The notes beneath the pieces were generated by a model, which ran no database searches, was not told the origin of the DNA, and saw only the letters and a program-made list of their open reading frames with translations. A DNA stretch of 64,000 nucleotides from Nostoc cf. commune SO-36 (lineage in GTDB: Bacteria; Cyanobacteriota; Cyanobacteriia; Cyanobacteriales; Nostocaceae), in the NCBI RefSeq assembly GCF_023734775.1, contig NZ_AP025732.1:4036501-4100500 (forward strand), written 5' to 3'. Below, piece after piece: positions 1 through 9,187 of the stretch. The position numbers were made by a program, and so were the translations under genes. Numbering within the stretch: position 1 is the stretch's first letter; every line of letters starts with the position of its first letter.

Positions 1-1073
1 TAAAAAGGGGAGATGAAATTTCACTCCTCTATGACACCCAATTACAAAGTAAAAAAAGCCAAATTGCCGGAAATATCCGGCAGAATCATTTACAAAGAAC
101 CCAAATCGATGCACAACTAAGAGCGCTACAGGATCAAATCACAGCTGAGTCCAACTCGATGCGGCGGGCGGTTATCTCTGCACAAGCTGATCTGAGTCGT
201 AATCAACGGGATTACAAAGACAAGCAAATTACGACTCAGGCAGAAGTGGAAGAAGTAGAAGCCTCTGTGGAGTTATCGAGAGAGGAACTAAAGCGATATC
301 AGCAGCTAGCAAATACTGGAGCGATCGCAGCTTTACAGATTAAGGAAAAAGAACAAGCGTTTAAAGCAGCACTTGCCAGATTAGAAGGGATCAAAACTGG
401 ACTCAATCCCACTAACGCCAATGTGGAGATCGCCCAAGAACGCATTGCCCAAGAACGGGCAAAGGGTCAGTCTATGCTTGCGGCATTGAACAAAGAAAGA
501 CAAGAGCTTATTGGGCGTCAAGTAGAAATTCAAAATCAAATCAGCAGCGCTCAAGAAGAGCTAAAACAACTCTCAACAGAACTACAAAAATCAGTAATTC
601 AGGCTTCAGAGGCAGGTACTATTCTGAAACTAGAATTAAGAAATCCTGGGCAAGTTGTGCGGATTGGGGATGCGATCGCTCAAATTGCTCCTAGTAAAGC
701 ACCTCTGGTTATCAAAGCCCGTGTTGCCGCTTCTGATATTAGCAAAGTGCAAGTGTGTAAAGTCGTACAAGTAACAAAATGTTCAGAGGGGGAAGTACAA
801 ATGCGGCTTTCTGCCTATCCGTACCCAGATTATGGCATCCTCAAAGGAGCTGTTAGAGCCATAACCGCTGATGCTATTACATCTCAAAGTAACGGCAATC
901 CAATTGCACCTTACTATGAGGTGACGATTGAGGCAGAGAAACTTTATTTAAAAAAGGGTGATAAACCCTATCCCATTCAACCAGGAATGGAGGTTACAGC
1001 TGATATCATTTCCAAAAAAGAAACCGTAATGACATTTATTCTGAGAAAAGCAAGGCTGCTAACAGATTTGTAG
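1..1073 (+). CDS. HlyD-family secretion adaptor, 3' part (5' end outside window)
   Basis: Membrane-fusion (periplasmic adaptor) subunit of an ABC-type or type I exporter, bridging the inner-membrane transporter and the outer membrane. The frame is open from the first bases, so the N-terminal membrane anchor lies upstream of the window; an internal ATG at 159 is not the true start. Visible are a KxGDEI-like biotinyl-lipoyl strand at the very start, a long Gln/Glu/Lys-rich coiled-coil hairpin over roughly the first 200 residues, the returning lipoyl half-motif (AGTILKLELRNPGQVVRIGD), and a beta-barrel tail ending in FILRKARLLTDL. That tail is typical of adaptors paired with peptidase-containing bacteriocin-type exporters. 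The substrate cannot be read from here; the partner ATPase is presumably just upstream. Family is secure, substrate unknown. Confidence 0.9.
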   Translation, partial: KRGDEISLLYDTQLQSKKSQIAGNIRQNHLQRTQIDAQLRALQDQITAESNSMRRAVISAQADLSRNQRDYKDKQITTQAEVEEVEASVELSREELKRYQQLANTGAIAALQIKEKEQAFKAALARLEGIKTGLNPTNANVEIAQERIAQERAKGQSMLAALNKERQELIGRQVEIQNQISSAQEELKQLSTELQKSVIQASEAGTILKLELRNPGQVVRIGDAIAQIAPSKAPLVIKARVAASDISKVQVCKVVQVTKCSEGEVQMRLSAYPYPDYGILKGAVRAITADAITSQSNGNPIAPYYEVTIEAEKLYLKKGDKPYPIQPGMEVTADIISKKETVMTFILRKARLLTDL

Positions 1074-1128
1074 GCTTTTTGTTGTATTCCACGCCATTGA
1101 GAAGTACTCAGAATTTACGAATGTAAAA

Positions 1129-1240
1129 CTAGCCCTCATCCCCAACCCCTTCTCCCATACTTGGGAGAAGGGGAGTCAATTTTAAAGTTCATTTCAACGT
1201 CCCTCTCCTTTGGGAGAGGGATTTAGGGTGAGGGCTTTTG
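1129..1240. repeat. Intergenic palindromic repeat (CCTCTCCC/GGGAGAGG type)
   Basis: Two hairpins (CTTCTCCC..GGGAGAAG and CCCTCTCC..GGGAGAGGG) sit between outer arms AGCCCTCA and TGAGGGCT. This is a common style of cyanobacterial intergenic repeat. A partial relative lies near 19790-19850. It separates the adaptor gene from the convergent hydrolase and may serve as a bidirectional terminator. Confidence 0.65.
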
Positions 1241-1277
1241 ATCCCTCCAATCCCCCTGCAAAAGCAACAGGGCTGTT

Positions 1278-2996
1278 TCATTGCCTCAAAGGTTGATAAG
1301 GGGTAGGAGTAGGTTGAGGATTTGATGGTTTGCTTGCTTGGGGAGTTGGCGCACTCCAAATTTGATTGAACTGATCTATCGACAAGGACTGTAAAAGACT
1401 AAGACTAAGCGGCTCTTTACTGATGAAGGTGGCGTAAGAAGGCTGCAAATACGAGCGGTATTCAGGGCGGTTAAGGAGATGGGTTTCTAAAAAAGCCACG
1501 CTGAGGGCGTTGAGATAAGAATAAACAGGGGCACGATCAGGGCCTAGCAAAGCAGGTGGCACAGGTAAGACATCATTTTGAGAAATCGGTTCAGCGATCG
1601 CTGAAAAGTGGGTGGCATTTTCAATCAAAGCTAGGTACTTATTGGGATCAGAAAGCCAGGTAAAGGGGCGAATTTGCTCAGATACGGGTGGGGCGAAAAT
1701 ATCTTGACTACCTGCTACCAGCATTACCGGAATTTTAATTTGACTGACTCCGCCTTCGCCCAAAATTGAGCTATTAATCGGATTAATCGCCACGATGACC
1801 TTGATGCGATCGTCTTTGAGTTCGTAATTCTTTGGGGTTAACTCAGTTGCTTGACATTGCAAAAACAGCCGACAAATTAAAGGATGAATTATTGGGATTA
1901 CAATCTTCCCTCAGTTGATTAAAGTTAATATTGGCCCCTGCTAGAGCCAAAACAGTGTACCACCAAAAGACTGACCGATCGCCCCAACTTGCTGAAAATT
2001 GAGTTTTCCTTGGAGAGTGGGATCAGATTTTTCTAGACGCTGGAGTTCATTGAGTAGATATTTGATATCCAAAGGTCGGTTGATAAATTCTGTTGCATCT
2101 GGCGGCCCGGCCAAACCTGCAAAATATTGTTGAATGCGTTCGGCATTACTACCAGGGTGTTCTAGTACAGCAACAGCAAAACCATACGATGCTAAATGTT
2201 CAGCCAGGTAGACAAAGGTAGAGCGGTCTGAGGCCAGACCATGAGAAATTACAATTAAGGGGAAAGGAGCGGTTAGAGAGTTCTGAGTTGTCAGTTCTGG
2301 GTTTTGAGTTGTAGGTAAATAGACATCTACCGGTAGACGGCGTGAGCGAGAAATGTCATTTAGCTCAAAGGTTTTTTTCTGCCAGAGGAATTTTCCTGGC
2401 GATCGCAAATCTGGTTGTTGAGAGAAGTCAACGGTTGAAGTGGCTGCTTGAGCGATCGCTTCTTTTTGAAGAGAGGCAAAAACTTCATCCTTTTTTTTCA
2501 GCAATTGTGACAAGTCATCGACTATCTTTAACCCTTCTGTGAAATTCACCCGCATAGTATCGCTGGGAAATTTCCGCAATAAATTCACAACAGTTAAACC
2601 CTGTTGATCCGCAGCAGCCAAAATCAAAGAGGCACGTATGGCATAAAAGCCGTTATTTCGAGCCTCAGTGAGGAGTAATTCTCCGAGGCGTTGCACCACC
2701 TGTTCACCTATCGGTGAGTAGGTAACTTGAGATACCAGCGTAGGGCTGATATTGAAGCGTTGCTGAAGTAGCTCCCGTAGTTGAGCGAGTTGCTGGGGAG
2801 TAGCACGGCTAGCATAAAAGGAAAGTTCATCATCGATTTTGCCTTCTTTCGCAAAAGTTTCTAGCGAGTTCACAGATAGAGAGAATTCGCCAAAGGGAGG
2901 GTAAAAAAAGCTAATGCGTTCAGCTCCTAATCCGGGAGTAGCAGTCAAAAACGTAGATATCACACCTAAACCCAGATATCTCAAAAACTTTTTCAT
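1278..2996 (-). pseudogene. DUF1400 alpha/beta hydrolase (dienelactone-hydrolase-like), one frameshift
   Basis: Secreted or periplasmic alpha/beta hydrolase of the cyanobacterial DUF1400 type; substrate unknown. The start chosen (MKKFLRYLG) begins a clear signal peptide ending near GLGA; an upstream in-frame Met would only add residues before it. An N-terminal DUF1400 region of about 150 residues is followed by the hydrolase fold, with nucleophile motif GQSFGG, acid region VAGSQDIFAPP and a probable catalytic His in NATHFSA. The frame breaks just after GQSFGG, where the 5' part stops at 1941. Shifting one base around 1949-1955 restores TLFLALAGANINFNQL and joins the C-terminal part starting at 1862 with nothing missing. 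An A-run of four (five expected) explains it. Either a sequencing error or a recent null allele. Confidence 0.8.
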
Positions 2997-3109
2997 AAGA
3001 AAAACCCACTGTCTAATCCTGCCAAACAAGTTTCAACAGAGAGGAAAGCGAGGCGGGATCTATGACCGCTTTCCTGTTTACCAAAGAATTGGGTATAAAG
3101 CCCCGTGTT

Positions 3110-3253
3110 CTACGACGGCTTTATATTTGGCAATCGCTTAATATAATCACGCAAAATTTCAGCCGGAGTAACCTGCTTAGATTCTGCATAAGATTTAAGT
3201 TTTGCCCACTCTTCATCTGAAAACCTAAGATTGTATACTTTTGGTCTATTCAT
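3110..3253 (-). CDS. Small ribbon-helix-helix (CopG/Arc-like) DNA-binding protein, 47 aa
   Basis: A 47-residue protein beginning MNRPKVYNLRFSDEEWAKLK. The pattern of one short beta strand (KVYNLRF), helix A (SDEEWAKLKSYAESK) and helix B (TPAEILRDYIKRL) is that of an RHH DNA-binding domain, which acts as a dimer on palindromic operators. A 22-bp inverted repeat directly abuts its start codon, which suggests autoregulation. No toxin gene is adjacent, so it may be an orphan antitoxin-like regulator or cargo of the surrounding IS-like relic. Fold call is good, role is inference. Confidence 0.7.
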   Translation of the reverse strand: MNRPKVYNLRFSDEEWAKLKSYAESKQVTPAEILRDYIKRLPNIKPS

Positions 3254-3275
3254 TTGTAGCCTCTATGTGCTACAA
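3254..3275 (-). promoter_or_regulatory. Palindromic operator abutting the RHH gene start
   Basis: TTGTAGC and GCTACAA are perfect 7-bp arms around an 8-nt centre, immediately upstream of the RHH start codon. On the minus strand a TTGATT and a TATTGT separated by 17 nt could be the -35 and -10 boxes, with the -10 entering the palindrome. This geometry fits autorepression by the RHH dimer. Sequence observed; function inferred. Confidence 0.5.
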
Positions 3276-4022
3276 TAAGCATAACAGGAAAGGTAATCAA
3301 CCTGTTTAAAAACCTTGTCGCCGAGAGGCACACTGAACCTTGACAATTAAATCTATGCGGTTCTACTGCATTGTTCTAGTTTCCTCTTAGCAGTAGGTAA
3401 AAGATTTATAGGAGCTAGACGAGTCAGAATTTTGGAACTATTTGTTTCAAACTAAACAGGACTTGCACTTTTTGCAACTAGGGTAGGGCATACCCAAAGT
3501 AACGCTTGAGGAGAGTCTCACCTCTGGTTTGGATGACGCAAGGACTCCAAGTTAAGTGATCTCATTGATTCAAGAATCCCCGTCGATTTATCGCGGGGAG
3601 TGTCAAATCGATAGTTTCGCATATACAGAATAATTAGGATTGAATTGGGGACTGGGACAATTTTGATGGGATTTAAACCCCAACTAAATTGGAAAAAATA
3701 CTCTTCCCCAGTACCCAGTCTCGGAGCTAACATTCCTCTCCAACAGTCAGCCAAATAGCAACAGCAGAGTGATAATAGATATAGAGATCAAAATATTTTA
3801 TATGTCTTTTACCTCCTGCCCCTCTTGTGTTGTCATCCTCAATCAACAACAGGAGCAGAATATCTCCCACCAAAACCAGTGCCAGGATGTGCCAGTTAAC
3901 GACAGCAAGAGCATGGTTAAAAGTTGTACTGTTGTTGAAAATGGTCGGGTTGTGGTTAAACCATTACAACCACAAGTCAATCAGACTTCCGAGTAAGTTT
4001 CAGTCACTTGAACTATTTTCAT
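3276..4022. other. Long non-coding stretch between the RHH gene and the broken channel gene
   Basis: Open frames here lack family features and look accidental. The interval contains the CCCCG..CGGGG hairpin treated as the right end of the IS-like relic. The stretch of about 130 nt upstream of that hairpin is where a TnpB guide-RNA scaffold would lie if the element is of that type. Nothing else recognised. Confidence 0.4.
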
Positions 4023-4932
4023 CTAAGGTAAAACATCGTGGAAGCGGTTGTAATCAATGTAGCGATGTCCATCGGGTGTGTGGTGGAAGATATCGACAAA
4101 TTGATTGTTCCACAAAATCTCATTAGCAGCATAACTATGACGGGCATGGACGACCTGTGTAACCGTTTCATCAATGCCACTTAAAGAGATGATCAGCATA
4201 GTGTTTGTTTGTGTTAGCGATTCTGCTGTCATCCCATATAGAGGACTAAACTCATCAATGATATGCATCACAGACCAGCTTAAGGTGAAGCTAGGTGTTT
4301 GGTTCCTCAGCAGTTTGAGATCGTATAACCGACGTATGAACTGCCCTTCTAAGGTTATATCGTCGCGCATTAAGTAAACTCGCATCTGCGCCTCCAGAAT
4401 CATATTGCGACGCTGGTTAGCGGTGCGAAATATGAGAGTCGGCATCGCATTATGAGGTGTAATTACTGCTACACGGCTAAATAGCACACGGGCAGTAGGC
4501 CGAGAGAACCGAGCAAATGCTAGTCCTGTCATCACAGCAATTCCCACCAAACCGATTCATTGCTTCAATGGTGACAACAATATTGGCGTAAGTTGTTTTA
4601 GGATACATTGCCCCATAGCCGATAGATGCTAGGGTTTGCACGCTAAAGAAAAACACATCTAAAAAAGAACAGGTCGGGCATTGACAATACAATCTCCTCC
4701 TATTAAGTAAGCTATTGCAAATAGAGCATTAATAGTTACATAGAAAGTACAAATTAGGATTAGAAAACCAGGCCAGGGAATCGTTAGCAGCAGATGATAA
4801 GGATCGCGGCCAGTAAGAATGCCATGCACCCATACCAATAATTTCAAATTTTCCATCTCGAACTTGAATCTGAATCGGTGGGATCAGATGCTGTCGTTGC
4901 TTCCGTGAAAGTCTCTTCAGTCTAAATTTCAT
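4023..4932 (-). pseudogene. Inward-rectifier (KirBac-like) potassium channel, three frameshifts
   Basis: Prokaryotic Kir-type K+ channel in pieces in three frames. In order: an N-terminal tail ending in RDGKFEIIGMGAWHSYW; a first membrane helix ([30 protein letters not shown]); the pore helix and selectivity filter [15 protein letters not shown]; a second membrane helix ([18 protein letters not shown]); and the cytoplasmic beta-sandwich domain (RVYLMRDDITLEGQFIRRLYDLKLLR to HTPDGHRYIDYNRFHDVLP). Frame changes fall near 4820, near 4670 and near 4548. Each is explained by a one-base change and no conserved segment is lost. The GYG filter is intact. As written it makes no full channel; the conservation suggests the true gene may be whole. 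Confidence 0.8.
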
Positions 4933-5141
4933 CGCAAGTAGCCAAAAGAACGGCAACTGCTTAGTATTGTAAATTAAGTTGCTTTAGAGACATTCACCGA
5001 GTCGCACCCAGCATTCCCGATTTTTAGCTAGAGATATGGGGATTGGGAAAGAAATTATTTTAAAATTTGCTTGGGATCTGAATCCCTAATTGAATTTACC
5101 TGCAAGGGAAGGGAAATTTGACCTTTTTTTTCTTAAATCAG

Positions 5142-5171
5142 CAAAAAATAGGGTGGGCAATGCCCACCCTA
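5142..5171 (-). terminator. Rho-independent terminator after the first DUF2382 gene
   Basis: TAGGGTGGGCA and its reverse complement are separated by a single base, and on the minus strand the stem is followed by a run of U (TATTTTTTGC). It lies 21 nt past the stop codon of the DUF2382 gene ending at 5192. Confidence 0.75.
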
Positions 5172-5191
5172 CTAATTTATCTGCTAGAAAC

Positions 5192-6094
5192 TTATTTTTC
5201 TGGTTTTAGCAATTCACCTTTAGAACAGCGGTCAAACCACTCCTGGTATTTTTTCTGCTGTGACTCATCTTCAACAGCAACAGTAACACGCACTTGCTTG
5301 CATCCGTGATTTCGCTCTTGTGCGATCGCATTCAATAATAAACTAGCAATTTTAGGTGAGCTAAATTCGCCCCTTACAGTTAAACTACTGTCAAATCCTG
5401 CAAATTCAAGTCTTTCTACTTCCGTCAACTCAACACCAGCAATTTCTCCTTGCTCTAAATCAATTTCTGCAAGTTGTTTGTGTTCTGGGCTAATTTGCTC
5501 GACAATCAACTTTTCCCGATGGACAGGAACTTGTACCATCCGGGTTTCGATTACTTTGCGAACAATTACTTCACCAACTTTACGCTTACTGCTTTCAACA
5601 AATAGTCGTTCTTCTAGCAGACGAATGATCTGCTCTTCACTAACCTGTTCTGAGTCTACTGGCTCAACTGGGCTATTTATAGTTTGATTATTGGCTAGTT
5701 GCTCAGTTGAGTCGCGTAGGCGTAGACCGTCGTAGTTATCGCCTGGTGTTTCTGCTTCTAAATATTCAGGCATATACTCGATTTCTGATTTTTTTAAGTC
5801 TATGAAAACAGATTTGGTCGGTTTGTCGATTTTTTTTATTCTCTGGCTCTGCAATCGAAACAAAGAGGGGCGTTTATTAGCTAACGGTTCCCTATATTCT
5901 CCAGTTTGTTGATTTGCCTGGTTAGATATAACTAAATTTAGCCGACGATTAGCATCGACAATTAAATCATGAACTACTCCTACTAGCTCACCTTGCTGAT
6001 CGAATACAGAAAAATTGTTCACCTTCTGTCTTAAATCTGCCAGGGAGGAGGTAGTGCTAGAGTTACCGTTTGTCTGTACAATATTTTGTGCCAT
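5192..6094 (-). CDS. DUF2382 protein with degenerate PRC-barrel-like N-terminus
   Basis: First of three neighbouring DUF2382 proteins. DUF2382 (YsnF/AvaK-like) is a stress-associated, charged, repetitive domain of unknown biochemical function. The ATG at 6094 (MAQNIVQ) is preferred over an upstream TTG. Residues about 20-70 (FSVFDQQGELVGVVHDLIVD) resemble a PRC-barrel strand set. A DUF2382 unit follows (LLEERLFVESSKRKVGEVIV..VPVHREKLIVEQ). The C-terminal 80 residues differ from the two upstream paralogues and contain VRGEFSSPKIASLLLNAIAQ. The segment coding for YDGLRLRDS overlaps a dispersed-repeat-like stretch (5711-5743), suggesting an in-frame repeat insertion. No enzymatic motif seen. Confidence 0.75.
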   Translation of the reverse strand: MAQNIVQTNGNSSTTSSLADLRQKVNNFSVFDQQGELVGVVHDLIVDANRRLNLVISNQANQQTGEYREPLANKRPSLFRLQSQRIKKIDKPTKSVFIDLKKSEIEYMPEYLEAETPGDNYDGLRLRDSTEQLANNQTINSPVEPVDSEQVSEEQIIRLLEERLFVESSKRKVGEVIVRKVIETRMVQVPVHREKLIVEQISPEHKQLAEIDLEQGEIAGVELTEVERLEFAGFDSSLTVRGEFSSPKIASLLLNAIAQERNHGCKQVRVTVAVEDESQQKKYQEWFDRCSKGELLKPEK

Positions 6095-6115
6095 AGGTTG
6101 GCTATTTATCTGCAA

Positions 6116-6351
6116 AGTTTACGAACTGTTTTCTACTTAGCTAAATTAAATGTATTAATCATCTAAATCCCATTTAGAAAATCTTTGCGAACAACATATT
6201 TACACAACCCATATCGAGAAGAATATTCGCAATCGTCGCTCTAAAGTGGTATCAGCTATTGGAAGCACAGGTAAAGCTTATTCAACAACCTTACCTGCAC
6301 TGTATCAAATTACTTATTAGTCATTAGCTAATAACTAATGACTATATTTAG
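6116..6351. other. Spacer with a terminator-like hairpin
   Basis: A perfect 10-bp stem (TAGTCATTAG / CTAATGACTA, 6318-6344) lies just past the stop of the DUF2382 gene ending at 6352 and may terminate it. A stretch of about 50 codons without a start is open on the plus strand (6165-6320) and might be a gene remnant, but nothing recognisable is in it. Confidence 0.4.
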
Positions 6352-7248
6352 TTAGCGTTCTTCAATCGGAAGATTACCAGAATTCACATCTAACTCTTCA
6401 CGACGCACGGTTTCTTGAGTTTCGACTGTTTCTTGATCGACTACTTTTCTAACTCTAACTTCTTCACGCAAAAATGCTTCTTTGCGAACATCAGCAGTTT
6501 CTTCGTGGATTTCGATGCGAGCAACTTCGCCTTCACGGAAATCTGCTTCGCGCCCAGAAACGGTAGTACCTGCATCTGCTGGAGTTACACGCTCAATTAC
6601 AACTCGTTCTCTTTCTACCGGTACTGCAACCCGTGCTGTTTCAGTCTCAACATGCTTGCCAATTGCTACTTCTCCAGTTTTTTGGCGTCGTTTACTAGCA
6701 ATCAACCGTTCTTCATACAATCTCAGAGTTTGATGATCTTGCTCATTTAAACCGTATAAAGAAGGCTCATGTTCGTAATTGTAGGTATCACGATTGTAAG
6801 TTGGTGTAGCTGTCGCTCCTTGATAATTTGTATCTACAGGGATTGTTGCTTCTACAGGTGTTGATGCTTCTAGAGGAAGGGTGTTCCCTGTGGGTTGACG
6901 ATATACCCCACGCACCCGTTCTTCATAGTCGTAATCAAGAGCTTCGCGTTCACTGAACTCAGGTAAATCTTCAGCTTGTTCTCTAGTCAAGCCAACTGTG
7001 TAGACACGATCAGTACTATAGTCGATACGAGCACGACCAAGTGGTAATAATACTTTCTTTCCGAAAATCCAGAAGCCTAAGTCAACGACTAAATAGCGAA
7101 AATGGCCTTCTTCATCCACTAAAACATCGCTGACACTACCAATTTTCTCATCAGTTCCTTGGGTATAGACACCAAGACCTTTGATGTCATGACCATCAAA
7201 ACTTTCCTGATAGTTAGGCTCGAAATCTTGTAGTTTGTAAAGAACCAT
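6352..7248 (-). CDS. PRC-barrel plus DUF2382 protein (AvaK/YsnF-like)
   Basis: 298 residues. An N-terminal PRC-barrel (about residues 20-95: GLGVYTQGTDEKIGSVSDVL..FRYLVVDLG..KKVLLPLGRARID) is joined by a Pro/Thr-rich linker to a C-terminal DUF2382 domain (about 180-290: LRLYEERLIASKRRQKTGEV..VPVERERVVIERV..EEVRVRKVVDQETVETQ). This is the architecture of the akinete-marker protein AvaK of Anabaena and of stress proteins in other bacteria; the molecular role is not established. Highly charged and probably soluble. It shares gene order and most motifs with the gene at 8002-8814, so the two are recent paralogues. Start is the ATG opening MVLYKLQDFEPNYQE, matching the paralogue's MPIHKLEHFDPNYQE. 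Confidence 0.85.
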   Translation of the reverse strand: MVLYKLQDFEPNYQESFDGHDIKGLGVYTQGTDEKIGSVSDVLVDEEGHFRYLVVDLGFWIFGKKVLLPLGRARIDYSTDRVYTVGLTREQAEDLPEFSEREALDYDYEERVRGVYRQPTGNTLPLEASTPVEATIPVDTNYQGATATPTYNRDTYNYEHEPSLYGLNEQDHQTLRLYEERLIASKRRQKTGEVAIGKHVETETARVAVPVERERVVIERVTPADAGTTVSGREADFREGEVARIEIHEETADVRKEAFLREEVRVRKVVDQETVETQETVRREELDVNSGNLPIEER

Positions 7249-7723
7249 TATGTTGTAACCTCAAATATTTTTTTTCATCTCTTAATAACTAAACTAGACA
7301 TTTATTGATTTTTGTACCTCCTTCTGCCGAATGAATTATTTACAGAGTTAAATATCAAAAGTTATAGATACTTTTATCAATATTTAGCAACATGATTGAC
7401 TAAAGACGCAAAATTATAAGGATTTAGGAGCATCCCAATTCTGCAAATTTATCAAGATAATAGTATTGTCATTGTAAGCGTAATGACAGCTTATATTTTT
7501 ACATATTTGGGATGCTCCCAAGTATTTCGCTTTTTTCATATAGACATATAGATATGTTTAGCCTTTGTGCATACAATTGCCAGATAGCTTATCGATTATT
7601 ACCGCAAATTTTTGCATTAGCTATTACATTATTTTACAGGTAAAAAAACACAGGCAGAGATAAAATTTAACTTTGCCTGTATAATTATTCCAGATAAATC
7701 TACTAAACAAATTTATCTAAACA
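7249..7723. other. Intergenic region upstream of the second DUF2382 gene
   Basis: 475 bp of AT-rich DNA holding the promoter of the minus-strand gene starting at 7248. An element GCATCCCAA (about 7431) recurs inverted as TTGGGATGC (about 7508), a widely spaced inverted pair. No gene recognised. Confidence 0.4.
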
Positions 7724-7952
7724 GAATTCAGGAGTCAGGAGTCAGAAAACAGGTATGAATTCTGTACGAGTGGTGGATGAGTAAACGGGTTTAAAACCCC
7801 CACCAAATTGAAAATTTGTTGGTCTTAAAGACGCTCGATAGCACAGCGTTAACGACGCAGGAGCGTCTGACTCGCTTTCCGCGTCGCTATCAGTGGTGGG
7901 TCTGAATCCCCCACTGATTTATTCTGACTCCTGAATTCTGACTTCTGAATTC
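7724..7952. repeat. Minitransposon-like element, copy 1
   Basis: About 229 bp bounded by inverted arms GAATTCAGGAGTCAG and CTGACTCCTGAATTC. Inside are GGGTTTAAAACCCCCACCAAATTGAAAATT and a nested palindromic dispersed-repeat block (about 7830-7892). A second copy with the same order of parts is at 44749-45007. It carries no gene, so it would need a transposase in trans. Confidence 0.75.
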
Positions 7953-8001
7953 TTCTTCAAGAGCTAGCTAATTAAATAGCTCGATGTTCACCGATACCAT
8001 T

Positions 8002-8814
8002 TTATTGCACATTTAAATTACCCGTAGTATCAACATCTAATTCTTCTCGACGGATAGTTTCTTGTGTTTCTACAGTCTCACGTTCTACTACTTTCTTGAT
8101 CCGGACTTCTTCACGCACAAAGGCTTCTTTGTGTATCTCAGGCGTTTCTTCATACACTTCTATGCGTGCTACTTCTCCTTCTTGAAACTTAAGTTCATTG
8201 GCATCTATAACTCTGCCTGCTTCTGTTGGCACAACTCGCTCAATCAGAACTCGTTCTTTTTGAATAGGTACTGAAACGTGTGCAGTATCTGTTTCAATGT
8301 GCTTACCAACTGTTACTTCTCCGGTTTTGATGCGGTTTTTGTTGGCAATTAATCGTTCTTCATAGAGTTTAAAAGTTTGATGAGATTGATCGTTTAACCC
8401 GTATAAAGCTGGTTCTGTCTGGTAATTATATGTATCGCGGTCATAAGCTACAGCACTGGTTGGAGAACGAAATACGCTACGTACATTTTCTTCGTAATCA
8501 CTATCAACGATCGCGTCTTCTGTGTGATCTGGTAAATTTTCTATTTGCTGTCCGCTTAAACCATCAACATAGACGCGTCTTTGTGCATAATCGATCCGCG
8601 AAAGACCAATTGGTAGTAATATTTTTTTGCCAACAGAATCTAACCTTACATCAATAATTAAATACCGGAAATGACCATCGTCATCAACTAAAATATCGGC
8701 TACTGAACCAACTTTATCTCCTCCCTCAGTGCAAACATCCAGCGCTTTAACGTCGTCTCCACCAAAAGTTTCTTGATAATTTGGGTCAAAATGTTCAAGC
8801 TTGTGAATAGGCAT
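8002..8814 (-). CDS. PRC-barrel plus DUF2382 protein (AvaK/YsnF-like)
   Basis: 270 residues, paralogue of the neighbouring 6352-7248 gene. The PRC-barrel occupies about residues 20-95 (DVKALDVCTEGGDKVGSVAD..FRYLIIDVR..KKILLPIGLSRID). The DUF2382 domain occupies about 155-260 (FKLYEERLIANKNRIKTGEV..VSVPIQKERVLIERV..EEVRIKKVVERETVETQ). The linker is shorter than in its neighbour. Predicted soluble and charged, probably responding to stress or desiccation by analogy with the family; no activity is known. A promoter is expected in the 8815-9180 interval, and minitransposon copy 1 lies just past the stop codon. Confidence 0.85.
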   Translation of the reverse strand: MPIHKLEHFDPNYQETFGGDDVKALDVCTEGGDKVGSVADILVDDDGHFRYLIIDVRLDSVGKKILLPIGLSRIDYAQRRVYVDGLSGQQIENLPDHTEDAIVDSDYEENVRSVFRSPTSAVAYDRDTYNYQTEPALYGLNDQSHQTFKLYEERLIANKNRIKTGEVTVGKHIETDTAHVSVPIQKERVLIERVVPTEAGRVIDANELKFQEGEVARIEVYEETPEIHKEAFVREEVRIKKVVERETVETQETIRREELDVDTTGNLNVQ

Positions 8815-9187
8815 ACGCTGCTCCTAATTTGTATATAGGGTTTATTTATAACTTTAAAAAATGTTGTGCTAAGTTTCATCCTACTGGCGACTGAGTTTAC
8901 TGGAGATATTGGATGATTTATGATTCATATTTGATTAGGCAAATACTCAAATTAAACACTATTGATAACCAATAGAAATATAACTAAAGTTATAAAAATC
9001 TGAGACATTATACTGGTATAAAATATTTTGTAATTAGTTGCGACGATCGCCTACACTTTCTTACTCATGCTGTTGACAGAATCCTTACCCGACTGAATGG
9101 AATGGCTCTGCTTTTTGGGCAATCTCCTTTGCATAAGTTCTAATTAAGAGCCAATACTGAAACAATAGGAGTAGACACTACAGCGCC
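8815..9187. other. Divergent intergenic region
   Basis: Between the minus-strand DUF2382 gene and the plus-strand DUF1995 gene; must hold both promoters. No repeat or RNA gene recognised. Confidence 0.4.

Larger units (their letters stand above)
3099..3605. mobile_element. Candidate tnpB-less IS200/IS605-type relic carrying an RHH gene
   Basis: A hairpin with arms TAAAGCC/GGCTTTA (about 3097-3124) lies at one edge. A second hairpin, CCCCG..CGGGG followed by AGTGTCAA (about 3570-3606), lies at the other, with a small ribbon-helix-helix gene between. Subterminal hairpins of this kind, including a right end closing in TCAA, are typical of IS200/IS605-type elements in cyanobacteria. No TnpA or TnpB reading frame is present, so this would be an internally deleted derivative. 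The assignment rests on remembered family appearance, not on a search. Confidence 0.35.

Noticed and set aside
3518..3754. 78-aa reverse-strand frame upstream of the broken channel
   Set aside because: No family features, crosses the IS-like hairpin; treated as accidental.
3769..3996. 75-aa frame MIIDIEIKIFYMSFTSCPS..
   Set aside because: Gln-rich, no ribosome-binding site, no recognised family, and overlaps an equally open frame.
6165..6320. Open stretch SHLENLCEQHIYTTHIEKN.. between two DUF2382 genes
   Set aside because: No start codon and no family recognised; might be a gene remnant but not supportable.
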